Of a stretch of DNA of 64,000 nt, positions 42,266-51,289 are shown piece by piece. The stretch lies in assembly GCF_014652635.1 (NCBI RefSeq), contig NZ_BMZE01000004.1:186001-250000 (forward strand), in the 5' to 3' direction. Below the pieces are notes generated by a model that saw only the letters and a program-made list of their open reading frames with translations, did no database searches and was not told where the DNA came from. The translations under genes and the position numbers were made by a program. This DNA is from Devosia pacifica. GTDB lineage: Bacteria > Pseudomonadota > Alphaproteobacteria > Rhizobiales > Devosiaceae. How positions within the stretch are numbered: the stretch's first letter is position 1; each line of letters opens with the position of its first letter.

Positions 42266-42317
42266 GCGCTTGCTCGCCGGCGGTGCTCGAGGAAGCAAAG
42301 TTGCTGTGAGCGATTGA
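42212..42317 (+). pseudogene. N-terminal remnant of a short-chain dehydrogenase/reductase
   Basis: Read from 42214, the sequence gives KRVLVTGGTK, the start of the SDR dinucleotide-binding motif TGxxxGxG. After one missing base near 42230-42236 the frame changes and continues RATVERLLAGGARGSKVAVSD, again SDR-like (normally ATVERLLAxGARVAVxxR), then meets TGA at 42315-42317. Only about 35 of roughly 250 residues remain. It overlaps the tail of the SnoaL-like gene in another frame. Confidence 0.6.
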
Positions 42318-42421
42318 TCGCGGGCAACTTAAACAGTCAAGGTCGCGAAGCTTATGCCCTCGGACATGAGGGGAAAGCTATCTCGGACTCCCGGCGAAGC
42401 CCGGCTGATTGGGTAAAACAG

Positions 42422-42514
42422 TGGCGGAGAGGAAGGGATTCGAACCCTCGAGACAGCTCTAAACCATCTGCGCCCTTAGCAGGGGCGTGCCTTCGACCAC
42501 TCGGCCACCTCTCC
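42422..42514 (-). tRNA. tRNA-Ser (anticodon GCU)
   Basis: On the minus strand, acceptor arms GGAGAGG and CCTCTCC pair, with discriminator G and an encoded CCA at 42422-42424. The anticodon loop CCTGCTAAGG gives GCU, the T loop reads GGTTCGAATCC, and a long variable arm is present as required for class II tRNA-Ser. No integrase or attachment-site duplication is visible beside it. Confidence 0.96.
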
Positions 42515-42688
42515 AAGGCCGGACCTAGCCGGTTTCGAGGCCGATGCGCAAGAGGGGAAGTGGATTTTCCTTGCGTAAACCGGTCGTAGGCACGCAAACC
42601 CTTGAAAAACACGGTGCTGGACGCTCGGTTGACCGCTTGACCGAGGACGACCGTTACGGTCTGGTGCCTGTGCTCACGGGGAGGGTGT

Positions 42689-43588
42689 ATGACGTCTATT
42701 GCAATTATCGGCCCGGGCGCGCTCGGCGGAACCGTGGCCTGCTGGCTTGCGCAGGATCGGGAGCATCGTATCACCATATGTGCCCGAACGCCCTTCGAAC
42801 GTCTTGAGGTCGAAACGCCGAAAGGGACCTTGCGCGCCACACCGGAAGTGGCGACCGACCCAGCTTCAGTGCAGGCTCCGGTGGATTGGGTGGTTGTCGC
42901 AACCAAGGCCTACGATGCTTCGTCTGCCGCGCTCTGGCTGAAGCCACTCCTCGGGCCGGCAACGCGCGTTATCGTGTTGCAGAACGGGGTGGAACGTGTC
43001 GCGCATTTTGCTGGACATGTGCCAGAGGACCGTATCGTCCCCGCGGTTGCCGACATACCGGCGGCACGATCGGCCCCCGGGCATATGGTTCAGCACCGGC
43101 TCGGATGGATCGTGGTTCCGCACGGTGCCAATGGCGATGCTGCGGTGCAGCTCTTTGCCGGCACTGAGATAGATGTCTCTGCCGTACCGGACTGGCAATC
43201 GCGCGCCTGGGCGAAGCTGTGCCTCAACTGCGCCGGCGCATTCACGACTTTGACCATGCGGGCCACCGGCCCCGTGTGGTCGCGCGAGGTTGAAACACTG
43301 GTGCGCGGGCTGGTGGCAGAGTGCGTAGACGTGGGACGCGCCGAAGGCGCCATGCTCGAAGACAGTCTGATCGATCAGGTGGTCGAAGGCGCACGTAACG
43401 CGCCCGAAGGTGCCGGCAATTCAATGTATGCTGACCGGCTGGCCGGACGCCCCATGGAGCTCGATGCCCGCAACGGGGTGATCGTTAGGTTGGGACAAAA
43501 GCACAACATTGAGACGCCGATCAACGCGCTCTTCGTCACGCTGTTGTCAGCCTCTGGATCGCCGTGGATCGATCGCCAGCAGGACTAA
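42689..43588 (+). CDS. 2-dehydropantoate 2-reductase-like oxidoreductase
   Basis: 299 residues. The N-terminal Rossmann motif is IAIIGPGALGGTVACWLA (residues 4-21). The family lysine lies in VVVATKAYDASSAALWLKP, and the C-terminal helical domain carries NCAGAFTTLTMRATG, where ketopantoate reductases have NxxxNxLTALT. The family reduces ketopantoate with NADPH in pantothenate synthesis, but many paralogues act on other 2-keto acids. No other pantothenate gene is near. The SD GGGAGGG precedes ATG 42689. The 3' end overlaps the convergent NagB-like gene by four bases. Confidence 0.88.
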   Translation: MTSIAIIGPGALGGTVACWLAQDREHRITICARTPFERLEVETPKGTLRATPEVATDPASVQAPVDWVVVATKAYDASSAALWLKPLLGPATRVIVLQNGVERVAHFAGHVPEDRIVPAVADIPAARSAPGHMVQHRLGWIVVPHGANGDAAVQLFAGTEIDVSAVPDWQSRAWAKLCLNCAGAFTTLTMRATGPVWSREVETLVRGLVAECVDVGRAEGAMLEDSLIDQVVEGARNAPEGAGNSMYADRLAGRPMELDARNGVIVRLGQKHNIETPINALFVTLLSASGSPWIDRQQD

Positions 43589-44376
43589 CTGGCATCCACC
43601 TGCGCAGCGGCCTCGTCAGCCAGTATGCGCCCGTTGCGAACGAGATGTATCACGGTTGCCGGCCACTCCGAACGGTAATCACTCACGCCGGTGATCTGGC
43701 GGAACGCCTCGGCCTTTTGCGCGCCGAACAGGAGCATGGCGGCGCTACGTGCTTCAGCAATGGTCGCGATACCGACCGAAATGCCGTGCGTTGGAACTTC
43801 GTCGAGGGAAGCGAAGCCCGGGAACGTGCCCATGTTGTCGATGCGTGTCTGTTCGGCCAGCGGCACAATCCGCGTACGGCTTTCAGCGGCTGTGCCGGGC
43901 GGATTGAAGGCTACGTGGCCATCACTGGCGCCCGACGCCAGGATGAAGAACCCGAGGCCCCCGGCATGGCTTATTCGCTCGTCATACGCTGCCGGATTAT
44001 GCGGGCCCGGGAACCAGACATTGGCGTCGGGCAGTTGCATCGAAGCGGGCAGGGAAGCGTTCAGGCGCCGTTGTATGTCATCACGCGCAAACCGGCGGCA
44101 CGAATTGTGCGCCTCTGCATCGATATAGGTAAAGTTTCCATCTGGCGCCTGCTCGACATATTCGTCCATCATAACCAGAACCAGCGCGCGAAGGCTCTGT
44201 GGGTGCCGCGCCAGCCTCTCGGCCATGGCCTTATAGAGCGGGGTAGGGGTGCGGCCGGTGGGGCAGCCGAGCAGATATTTGCGGTTCTCGGAAGTCGCGA
44301 CGTCCACTGCCTCGAGAATTGTATCAGCGAGTTGGGCCGCGTGTTCCGCAACTGGTCGGATTGAGATGTCTGGCAC
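43585..44376 (-). CDS. NagB-like glucosamine-6-phosphate deaminase/isomerase family protein
   Basis: 263 residues from GTG 44376, which has SD TGAGGT and starts nine bases after the LacI stop; an in-frame upstream Met lies inside the LacI gene. The phosphate-binding start CPTGRTPTPLY and catalytic MDEYV (Asp71) match NagB, as does DGHVAFN (Asp152, His154). In E. coli NagB the next residue is Glu148, which completes the Asp-His-Glu relay; here it is Pro159 (DGHVAFNPPG). The protein therefore belongs to a divergent branch and may act on a different amino-sugar phosphate. It is the last gene of the LacI-controlled minus-strand operon. Confidence 0.85.
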   Translation of the reverse strand: MPDISIRPVAEHAAQLADTILEAVDVATSENRKYLLGCPTGRTPTPLYKAMAERLARHPQSLRALVLVMMDEYVEQAPDGNFTYIDAEAHNSCRRFARDDIQRRLNASLPASMQLPDANVWFPGPHNPAAYDERISHAGGLGFFILASGASDGHVAFNPPGTAAESRTRIVPLAEQTRIDNMGTFPGFASLDEVPTHGISVGIATIAEARSAAMLLFGAQKAEAFRQITGVSDYRSEWPATVIHLVRNGRILADEAAAQVDAS

Positions 44377-44384
44377 GGGTGACC

Positions 44385-45476
44385 TCAGCTTGCTGGCGCG
44401 GCGACACTGGCGCGCTTGATAAGGCGGCATTCGAGCTCGACACGTCGCGTTGGCGCCGTCGGATCGAAGGGCTCTATCAGCCGCTCTTCGAGCAGGCGAA
44501 GCGCCACGGACCCGATATGATTGACCGGCACTTCCACCGTTGAAAGTGGCGGCGAGCTCATTTCGGCATGCATCACATTGTCGAAGCCGACGAGTGAGAC
44601 ATCCTCCGGCACGCGGATGCCGGCCCTGCGCAGCACGTTTAGCGCGTGTAGCGCTACGTTGTCGGCAGCACAGAAAATCGCAGTGATCTTCTCACGCCGA
44701 ACAATTTCAACGAGTTTTTCGGACAGCACCTGTTCGGCCAGCGCCAGATCCCAGGTCTGAAAGGAGAGCACCGAGGCCTCGTGCGCGGGTATGCCTACCT
44801 GCGCCATGGCATCGTGGAATCCGTCACGCCGCCGCGCGATCGTCGTGCGACCACCCCACGTGACGTGCAGCACCCGCCGATGCCCGAGCTCTGTCAACCA
44901 GCGCACCGCGCGACCGGCGGCGAAGCGGTTCTGCGGCGATACCGTATCGAGATTCATGTTCGGGTCTTCGCCGTTGACGAGGACCGTTGGTGGAAGCTGA
45001 TTGCGAACAGCTGCCAGCGGCTCGAGCAACTCCGGGCGATCGTCGTGCATCAGCATCACGGCGTCGCAGGCATTGCTCGCCGCCGCCTGGACGATACCTT
45101 CTGCGGTGAGATTTTCACCGGGAGGAGAGTGTGGCACCAAAGCGATGTTCAGTTCGGCGCAGCGCGTTCTGAATGCCGAGAGGATGTTCCAGAGAAACAG
45201 GTTCGCCTCAGTTTGCGCCAGGCCATAAGCTGGCACCGCCAGCAGCAGCTTGGACAGCGTGCCCGTATTGGCCCGCTGCCTGCGCATGCCGAGGTAACCG
45301 AGCTCCTGCGCTACCCGCATCACCCTGGCACGCACCTCGTCGGAGATGCGTGCCGTACCGTTCATCACGTGCGAGACCGTGCTGATCGAAACCTCGGCTT
45401 CCCGCGCGATCTCTTTGAGACCGACTTTGGCCCGCGGCTTTAGCGCAGCATCGCTGTTGGGTTCGTCCACGGTCAC
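44385..45476 (-). CDS. LacI family transcriptional regulator
   Basis: 363 residues from GTG 45476, eight bases after the permease stop; the open frame continues upstream only to a TTG inside the permease gene. The N-terminal LacI helix-turn-helix reads VGLKEIAREAEVSISTVSHV (near residues 18-37), followed by the MNGTARISDEVRARVMRVAQELGY hinge helix region. The periplasmic-binding-protein-like core has the typical IFCAADNVALHALNVLRRAGIRVPEDVSLVGFDN stretch. It is encoded within the sugar operon rather than alone. Candidate operators lie in the divergent promoter at 51146-51289. Confidence 0.9.
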   Translation of the reverse strand: MTVDEPNSDAALKPRAKVGLKEIAREAEVSISTVSHVMNGTARISDEVRARVMRVAQELGYLGMRRQRANTGTLSKLLLAVPAYGLAQTEANLFLWNILSAFRTRCAELNIALVPHSPPGENLTAEGIVQAAASNACDAVMLMHDDRPELLEPLAAVRNQLPPTVLVNGEDPNMNLDTVSPQNRFAAGRAVRWLTELGHRRVLHVTWGGRTTIARRRDGFHDAMAQVGIPAHEASVLSFQTWDLALAEQVLSEKLVEIVRREKITAIFCAADNVALHALNVLRRAGIRVPEDVSLVGFDNVMHAEMSSPPLSTVEVPVNHIGSVALRLLEERLIEPFDPTAPTRRVELECRLIKRASVAAPAS

Positions 45477-45483
45477 ACTCGCT

Positions 45484-46533
45484 CTACTTGATGCCGGTAT
45501 TGGCAATACCGGCCGTGATATAGCGTTGCAGGAACACGAAGATCACGGTGACCGGAGCAAGGCTGAGCATGGTCATCGCAAGGATGTAGTGCCACTGCGT
45601 CGTAAACTGCCCCTGGAACGCATTGAGGCCGACCTGAAGCGTGAAGTTGTCCGGCCGGATCAAAACAATCAGTGGCCACAGGAAGTCGTTCCAGCGCCAG
45701 ATCACCGAGAAGATCGCCAGCACCGCGAGGGCAGGGGCCGTCAGCGGCAGTACGACGCGCCAGAAGATACGGAACTCGCTGGCGGCATCGATACGCGCCG
45801 CCTCGATCAGTTCATCTGGAATCGTCAGCATGTACTGGCGCAGCAGGAACACCCCCGTTGGCGTAGCAATCGTCGGCAGGATCACGCCCCACAGATTGTC
45901 GATCATGTTCAGCCCGACCACCACGAGGAAGGCAGGCACGATCACGACAGAGAGCGGAATCATCAGGGTCGAAATGATGATGATGAACATCGCGTTCCGC
46001 CCCCTGAACTTGTACTTCGATAAGGCAAAGGCGGCCATGGAGTTGAGCAACAACGTCAATATCGTCGCCATTGTCGTCACGAAGACAGAGTTCTTCAGGT
46101 AGGTCAGAAAGTTGAAGCGCTCGAGAGGGTCCGTATAGTTCGTCGGCGCGATCGACAGGCTTTCGACCGGGGAAATGGCGCTGGTCGGGACGTTAATGGT
46201 CTCTCCCGGGTTCTCCGGGTCAACCATCTGCGCCTGAATGCCAATACGACGGATCAGAGCCAGTTCGCGCGTATCCCCGTCGATCTCCGCTTCCCAAAGG
46301 CCAAGAGAACTGTCGTAGCCCTCAACCTGGATCTGAACCGGTGCAACCGGCAGGAAACTCGGCGGGAAACGCTGGATCTCGCTCGGCTGCTTGAGCGATG
46401 AAACCGCCGCCCATGCGATGGGGATCGCCACGATCAGCGTGCCGACGAGCAGCCAGAACCAGGATAGCCAGTCGGTGAGGTCCGGGCCGTTCTTGCCTCG
46501 GGTGCGGCTGAGAAAGTTTACAATGGAAGACAT
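45484..46533 (-). CDS. Carbohydrate ABC permease, MalG type (CUT1)
   Basis: 349 residues, longer than most MalG-type subunits (about 280) because of a periplasmic insert of about 80 residues between helix 1 and helix 2. The insert is rich in acidic and polar residues and includes QIQVEGYDSSLGLWEAEIDG. The EAA loop that docks the ATPase reads IEAARIDAASEFRIFWRVVLPL. It pairs with the MalF-type permease encoded three bases upstream. Confidence 0.92.
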   Translation of the reverse strand: MSSIVNFLSRTRGKNGPDLTDWLSWFWLLVGTLIVAIPIAWAAVSSLKQPSEIQRFPPSFLPVAPVQIQVEGYDSSLGLWEAEIDGDTRELALIRRIGIQAQMVDPENPGETINVPTSAISPVESLSIAPTNYTDPLERFNFLTYLKNSVFVTTMATILTLLLNSMAAFALSKYKFRGRNAMFIIIISTLMIPLSVVIVPAFLVVVGLNMIDNLWGVILPTIATPTGVFLLRQYMLTIPDELIEAARIDAASEFRIFWRVVLPLTAPALAVLAIFSVIWRWNDFLWPLIVLIRPDNFTLQVGLNAFQGQFTTQWHYILAMTMLSLAPVTVIFVFLQRYITAGIANTGIK

Positions 46534-46536
46534 GGA

Positions 46537-47523
46537 TTACTCCGCTTTCTTCGCCAGCCCGAGCTGGATGAGAGTAAGAATGAGCAGCACGACACCCATT
46601 GCAACAGAAGCGGCCGAGGCAAGGCCATACAACCTGATGTCGCTGGCAAACGCAGTTTCATAGATGTACTGCACCAGGAAGGTGTTTGCGGTGCCGGGTC
46701 CGCCTCCATTGGTAAGCACATAGGCTTCGTCAAACACCTGCACCGAGCGGATCATCAGGAGGACGAGGACGACGACGAGGTTCGGCATCAGCATCGGCAG
46801 GGTGATGTTGGTGAACACGCGCCACCGCGGCGTTCCGTCGATGGCGGCAGCTTCATAAATGTCGCGCGGAATTGCCTGCAGACCGGCAAGGATGATGAGA
46901 GTGTAAAAGCCCATCTGAAACCAGATCGACACGCCGATCACCCAGAACCTCGACCAGAACACATCGAGCATGAAGATGATGCGCTCCATGCCGATATCGA
47001 CCAGCAGCGAGTTCAGCAGGCCGTTGGTATCAAGGAACCAGCGCCATACGAGACCAACCACCACCGGCGACAGCAGCACCGGATAAAAGAAGACCGCGCG
47101 GAAGAAACCGCGTCCCTTGGTAATCTTGTCGAGCACAAGTGCTGTTATCAGTGACACGGCAAGCATGCCGGAAACGGTAAGCAGCACGTACCAGACGGTA
47201 TTCTGCACCGCGATCCAGAACATCGACTCCCGGCAGCTATAGGGCGAGAGGAAGTTCTCGCACGAGAACAGCCGAGTGAAATTGTCGAGACCGATGAATG
47301 GGCGGTCAGTAAGCACAATCTCTGTACCGCCGGTGAAGGCATAGAACACCAGCAGACCAATCGGCAAGAACGTGAAAACCCCGAAAATCACGAGGTTCGG
47401 CAGCATGAACACCCATGGCATTCGCCGACCGCCGATCACGCGCTCGATCAGGTTGAACGGGATTTCGATGATGCTGACGAGCCAGCCAACAAGCGTGCCC
47501 AGCAGCGATTTGACCTGGGTCAC
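46537..47523 (-). CDS. Carbohydrate ABC permease, MalF type (CUT1)
   Basis: 328 residues with six predicted helices and the EAA loop YEAAAIDGTPRWRVFTNITLP near residue 226. The N-terminal cytoplasmic segment is followed by MLPNLVIFGVFTFLPIGLLVFYAF, the usual first helix. Its start overlaps the stop of the ATPase gene (ATGA). With the MalG-type subunit it forms the channel for the binding protein encoded divergently at 51290. Confidence 0.93.
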   Translation of the reverse strand: MTQVKSLLGTLVGWLVSIIEIPFNLIERVIGGRRMPWVFMLPNLVIFGVFTFLPIGLLVFYAFTGGTEIVLTDRPFIGLDNFTRLFSCENFLSPYSCRESMFWIAVQNTVWYVLLTVSGMLAVSLITALVLDKITKGRGFFRAVFFYPVLLSPVVVGLVWRWFLDTNGLLNSLLVDIGMERIIFMLDVFWSRFWVIGVSIWFQMGFYTLIILAGLQAIPRDIYEAAAIDGTPRWRVFTNITLPMLMPNLVVVLVLLMIRSVQVFDEAYVLTNGGGPGTANTFLVQYIYETAFASDIRLYGLASAASVAMGVVLLILTLIQLGLAKKAE

Positions 47524-48632
47524 TGGCTCGCTCCCTTCTGCATGGCCGTCGTCGTGGGAATGCGGTTCTCGTCGGAAGCGCGGAAGACATGAAGCCGTTC
47601 GGCAGGCAGGTTGAACGAAAGTTCAACACCGGAATCGGTTTCATAGTGGTGCTGGACGTGCAGCGTGATCAGCTCTTCAACACCGGCAAGACGGCCATAG
47701 ATGAACGTCTCCGTGCCAAGGCTTTCCTGGTATTCCACCGTCAGCCGGAACGGGCCTTCACCCACCTCCGTATGGGACGGGCGGACACCGATCACCAGCT
47801 TTTCGCCGTCCTTGACGCTGTCTGAGGGAATTGGCAGCGCAATCTCGCCGAGCCCGGTGGTATCGGCTGTAACGGTGCCCCCGGACGTGCTCGTCACGGT
47901 GGCATCGAAGAAGTTCATCTTCGGCGAGCCGATAAAGCCTGCAACGAACAGATTTGCTGGGGTGTCAAAAAGTTCGAGCGGCGTGCCGACCTGCTCCATG
48001 ATGCCGTCATGCATGACGACAATCCTGTCGGCCATCGTCATCGCCTCGACCTGGTCGTGGGTGACGTATACCATCGTCGACTTGAGCTGGCGGTGCAGCT
48101 TGATGATCTCGCCGCGCGTCTGGACGCGCAGCTTGGCGTCGAGATTCGACAGCGGCTCGTCGAACAGGAACATTGAGGGTTCACGCACGATGGCGCGGCC
48201 AATGGCGACGCGCTGGCGCTGGCCGCCCGACAACGCTTTCGGGCGCCGGTCGAGCAGCTTCTCAAGCCCTAGCATGTCAGCCGCGCGCGACACCCGGTCG
48301 TTGATTTCCTTGCGGTCCATGCGCAGGTTCTCAAGGCCGAATGCCAGGTTCTTGCGCACCGACATATGCGGATAAAGCGCATAGGACTGGAAGACCATTG
48401 CGATACGGCGCTGCGCCGGCGACCTGCGGGTGACGTTTTCGTCGCCAACGAAGATGTCGCCCTTGGTGACATCCTCGAGCCCCGCGATAAGGCGCAGCAG
48501 GGTGGATTTGCCGCAACCCGAAGGGCCAACGAGAACGACGAATTCGCCGTCTTTTACCTTCAGGCTGACATCCTTGATGACTTCGACATTGCCGAAGTTC
48601 TTGACGACGTGATCAATGCTCAGACTGGCCAA
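47520..48632 (-). CDS. Carbohydrate ABC ATP-binding protein, MalK/UgpC type
   Basis: 370 residues. Walker A is GPSGCGKSTLLRLIAG (near 36-51), the signature is LSGGQRQRVAIGRAIV, and Walker B is MFLFDEPLSNLDAKLR. The D- and H-loops follow, and a C-terminal TOBE regulatory domain with IGVRPSHTEVG is present. MalK-type subunits energise CUT1 sugar importers and can serve several systems, but this one is encoded with its own permeases. It begins 27 bases after the 828-residue protein gene. Confidence 0.95.
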   Translation of the reverse strand: MASLSIDHVVKNFGNVEVIKDVSLKVKDGEFVVLVGPSGCGKSTLLRLIAGLEDVTKGDIFVGDENVTRRSPAQRRIAMVFQSYALYPHMSVRKNLAFGLENLRMDRKEINDRVSRAADMLGLEKLLDRRPKALSGGQRQRVAIGRAIVREPSMFLFDEPLSNLDAKLRVQTRGEIIKLHRQLKSTMVYVTHDQVEAMTMADRIVVMHDGIMEQVGTPLELFDTPANLFVAGFIGSPKMNFFDATVTSTSGGTVTADTTGLGEIALPIPSDSVKDGEKLVIGVRPSHTEVGEGPFRLTVEYQESLGTETFIYGRLAGVEELITLHVQHHYETDSGVELSFNLPAERLHVFRASDENRIPTTTAMQKGASQ

Positions 48633-48658
48633 TGCTCAGACTCCTGGTCGGTCACGGC

Positions 48659-51145
48659 CTACTGGCCGGAGGCTGTGGTGTTGCCCCAGACAATTTGCGG
48701 GTCGGGGGTCAGTGTTTCGAATGGGGTGGCGACGCCGTTGATGCTGAAGCCGGAGCTCCAGCCAAGCGCCAATTCTGTGCCGTCTTCGGTGCGGACTGCG
48801 ATCTGGCCGTGCGCATCGGAGATGGTGGGTGTCGCAGCCATGCTAGCAGTGACGAAGTCTTTGAACCCGGAGGCGCCAGCGCCGCTTGAGACGCGAACGA
48901 CAAATCCGGACCGTGTCCCTTTGGCGCGGAACTCGCGCCCGGCTGTTGCTCCGGCATCGATTGCGACCAGGGGGCGGGAAGCCCATATCGCGGCATAGCC
49001 ATCGCCACTGCGGGCGAAGAGCCACTGGCCGTCGAGCGTCAGCTCATCAAGCCCATCGGCAGCAGCGAACGCATGGACGAAGTCCATTTCCGGATTATCG
49101 CCGAGATCGTAGAGCATCAGCGCGGTATCTCTATACTGGTTCACAAGTGGCAGAATGCCGTTGCCGGACCAGAACGAGGGCCGCTTGACGCCCCATGGGT
49201 CGGGCTCACCCGGATGGTTCACCCACAGCCGCGCCATCGGATGCCCGGCCAGCCGCACGTCGACGACATGCTGCTGGTGGCCCTTTTTGCCGGGCGCGTG
49301 CTCGACCACGCTCGACAACATCGCGCCGGCATTCTTGTAGAGCACCAGCTTGCCGTTATTGTCGTGGCCCTGCGTATAGCGCGCCTCGATTCCGGTGGCG
49401 TTTTCCCAAAGCGCGGCGCGGCTGCCTTCTTCAGGAGCGCTGTAGTCGCTCAGGCAATAGAGCGGCAATGCAGCCACGCCCGGGTTCAACCAGCCTTCGC
49501 CGAAGGCCACCCGTGCAAACGGCGCGAGTTCTGTCAGCGGCCCGGCGCGCAGTTCCTTGTCATAGGCGCGGCCCTGTGATCCTGCCGGAACGCCCTTGAG
49601 TGTGTGGAGGCCGGTCATGATGAACAGCTTGTCGAGGAGCTTGCGGCAGCGCTCCCTCAGCGTGCCGTCGCACCACTGGTAGAGCCCGAAGATGCCAATG
49701 AAGTCGATCGGGTAGTACGCAGCCGAATTCCATTCGACAAAGCCATGCTCTTCGACCGCATCGAACCATAACCCGAGCCGCTCTTCAGCAACTGCCTGCT
49801 GCTCGCGACCGGTACGGCCAGAGCAGGTAAAGGTGTCATCGGGGAACAGACCGCCGGCGATATATTGCGACACGTGGAAGCAAAGCGTGTGGTTCTCACT
49901 CCAGAACCACATCACATCATTGCCGGGCTCATCCACCCAGTAACGCCAGCCGAGCACCGCGTGCCGGATACGCTGCTGAAACCGGGCGGGAATGTCTTCG
50001 CGGAACATCCCCCACGCCCATAGCAAGGGTACCATGATGAAATCGGAGCAGTCTTCGCGCCGTTCGATCGACTCCAGCGTCGCCGTCAGGATCGCCTGAA
50101 CCGCCACATCGTCGCGCGTGCCGGTGGCAAACAGCGCCAAAAGCCGCCCCATGCGCGGATCGCCATGCTCGGCGGCAAAGGCCAGTGCCTCGGCCTTGCG
50201 CTTGGCCTCAGTGTCCGCACCGGCGCCCGGCTTCACGGCGCGCAGGAAGGCGGCATCGATGACGCGCGAAATCGTTACATCGCCAACATGGAATGTCAGC
50301 GAAACCCAGTGATAGCCTTCGCGGATATCACGGGCAGGGCCGAGATCGAGCGTCTTCTGCCCGGCCTTGAGAACGAGTTCCTTGTCTAAAAGCGTCGCCC
50401 GGTCGTGCTGATGCGAAACCACCTTGACCGCAACCGGCACGTCGAAATCTGGAGCCTCGTCAAAAGCCAGGACGAACGGCTCATCAACGAAATAGTCCCG
50501 TGTCGGCCGAACGTCGGCCGCCATGCTGCGAACGCGCGCAATACGCTGCGGATCCGTTTGCGCCGAGATGCCGACTTCGAGCGGCGCTGTGCCGGTGTAG
50601 CGCAGTTCGACCAGCCAGTTGGTATCGCGCTCGAAAAGATCTTCCATATGCAGAAGGATCTCATTGTCGCCTTCAGCCAGCGGCAGCTGAATTTCGCACG
50701 AGTGCTGGGTGTTGCGTTCGAACGGTTCGAAGCGCGCTATCTCGCGCCCGTTCATCCAGATGCGCGCGCCTCCGCATGTCGATAGCGTAAAGGCATAGTC
50801 GCCTGCTTGGCTGGCAGAGATCGTTGTCCTGAGCCAGCGGCGGCAATGCCTGGGCGTATAGCAAAACCCGTTGAACTCGATACGCGGATTGTCGAGCGGA
50901 GCATAAAAGCCGTCACGTACCCAGTATTCAGGCGGCGAAATGGCGCGCCCCTTCATCTCGGTCAGAAAAGCAGACCGGCATGGCAAGTGGCCGGTTCCGG
51001 TAAAGCCGTTCCGAAAGACGTACTGCACCGGATCATCGGCGGGAGCAGGAAGACCGGAAAAGTCCGCCTCGATCACCGGACCCAGCTCCCACAATGCAAC
51101 CGGTCCGCCATTTTCGAGGGCGGTCTGATAGCGTGAATGCGACAT
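48659..51145 (-). CDS. Large cytosolic protein, predicted carbohydrate-active (alpha-barrel plus beta-sandwich), function unknown
   Basis: 828 residues, no signal peptide. Residues 1-190 contain a PA14/galactose-binding-like beta domain (WLRTTISASQAGDYAFTLST, then GGARIWMNGREIARFEPF). Residues 190-310 look like a second beta-sandwich. About 330-600 is helical with WFWSENHTLCFHVSQYIAG (Glu417, His419) and HGFVEWNSAAYYPIDFIGIFGL, the kind of motif found in (alpha/alpha)6-toroid glycoside hydrolases and polysaccharide lyases. From 600 the chain is rich in beta strands, like the C-terminal sandwich of such enzymes. It is the first gene of the operon encoding the sugar importer, so it likely breaks an imported oligosaccharide. 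I cannot assign a CAZy family. Confidence 0.8.
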   Translation of the reverse strand: MSHSRYQTALENGGPVALWELGPVIEADFSGLPAPADDPVQYVFRNGFTGTGHLPCRSAFLTEMKGRAISPPEYWVRDGFYAPLDNPRIEFNGFCYTPRHCRRWLRTTISASQAGDYAFTLSTCGGARIWMNGREIARFEPFERNTQHSCEIQLPLAEGDNEILLHMEDLFERDTNWLVELRYTGTAPLEVGISAQTDPQRIARVRSMAADVRPTRDYFVDEPFVLAFDEAPDFDVPVAVKVVSHQHDRATLLDKELVLKAGQKTLDLGPARDIREGYHWVSLTFHVGDVTISRVIDAAFLRAVKPGAGADTEAKRKAEALAFAAEHGDPRMGRLLALFATGTRDDVAVQAILTATLESIERREDCSDFIMVPLLWAWGMFREDIPARFQQRIRHAVLGWRYWVDEPGNDVMWFWSENHTLCFHVSQYIAGGLFPDDTFTCSGRTGREQQAVAEERLGLWFDAVEEHGFVEWNSAAYYPIDFIGIFGLYQWCDGTLRERCRKLLDKLFIMTGLHTLKGVPAGSQGRAYDKELRAGPLTELAPFARVAFGEGWLNPGVAALPLYCLSDYSAPEEGSRAALWENATGIEARYTQGHDNNGKLVLYKNAGAMLSSVVEHAPGKKGHQQHVVDVRLAGHPMARLWVNHPGEPDPWGVKRPSFWSGNGILPLVNQYRDTALMLYDLGDNPEMDFVHAFAAADGLDELTLDGQWLFARSGDGYAAIWASRPLVAIDAGATAGREFRAKGTRSGFVVRVSSGAGASGFKDFVTASMAATPTISDAHGQIAVRTEDGTELALGWSSGFSINGVATPFETLTPDPQIVWGNTTASGQ

Positions 51146-51156
51146 TCGATGCCTTT

Positions 51157-51167
51157 ACTAAAATAGT
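51157..51167. promoter_or_regulatory. Candidate LacI operator before the 828-residue protein gene
   Basis: ACTA-AAA-TAGT, a perfect repeat 12 bases upstream of the minus-strand start. Its flank TTTACTAAAAT recurs as TTTGCTAAAAT at 51251 before the divergent binding-protein gene. Confidence 0.5.
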
Positions 51168-51252
51168 TTCATGACAGCCGCCATGAGTGCGGCGCATACA
51201 AGTCTTGTTCTAGGCACATGTCAATGCTAGGAAGAGACAGCTAACGAGAGTT

Positions 51253-51268
51253 TGCTAAAATTTTTGCA
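51253..51268. promoter_or_regulatory. Candidate LacI operator before the sugar-binding protein gene
   Basis: TGCTAAAATTTTTGCA, a 16-base palindrome with one mismatched pair, 22 bases upstream of ATG 51290. TAGCA at 51270-51274 also mirrors its TGCTA start. LacI-family sites are dyads of this length. Confidence 0.55.
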
Positions 51269-51289
51269 CTAGCAGTATTGGAGGACTGC

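Noticed and set aside
42422..42514. The tRNA-Ser gene as an integration site for a genomic island
   Set aside because: No integrase gene and no repeat of the tRNA 3' end was seen in the window. The nearby SDR relic can be explained by local deletion.
42544..42807. A small frame after the tRNA overlapping the start of the ketopantoate-reductase-like gene
   Set aside because: It overlaps a well-supported gene for half its length, has no clear SD and an arginine-rich composition typical of spurious frames.
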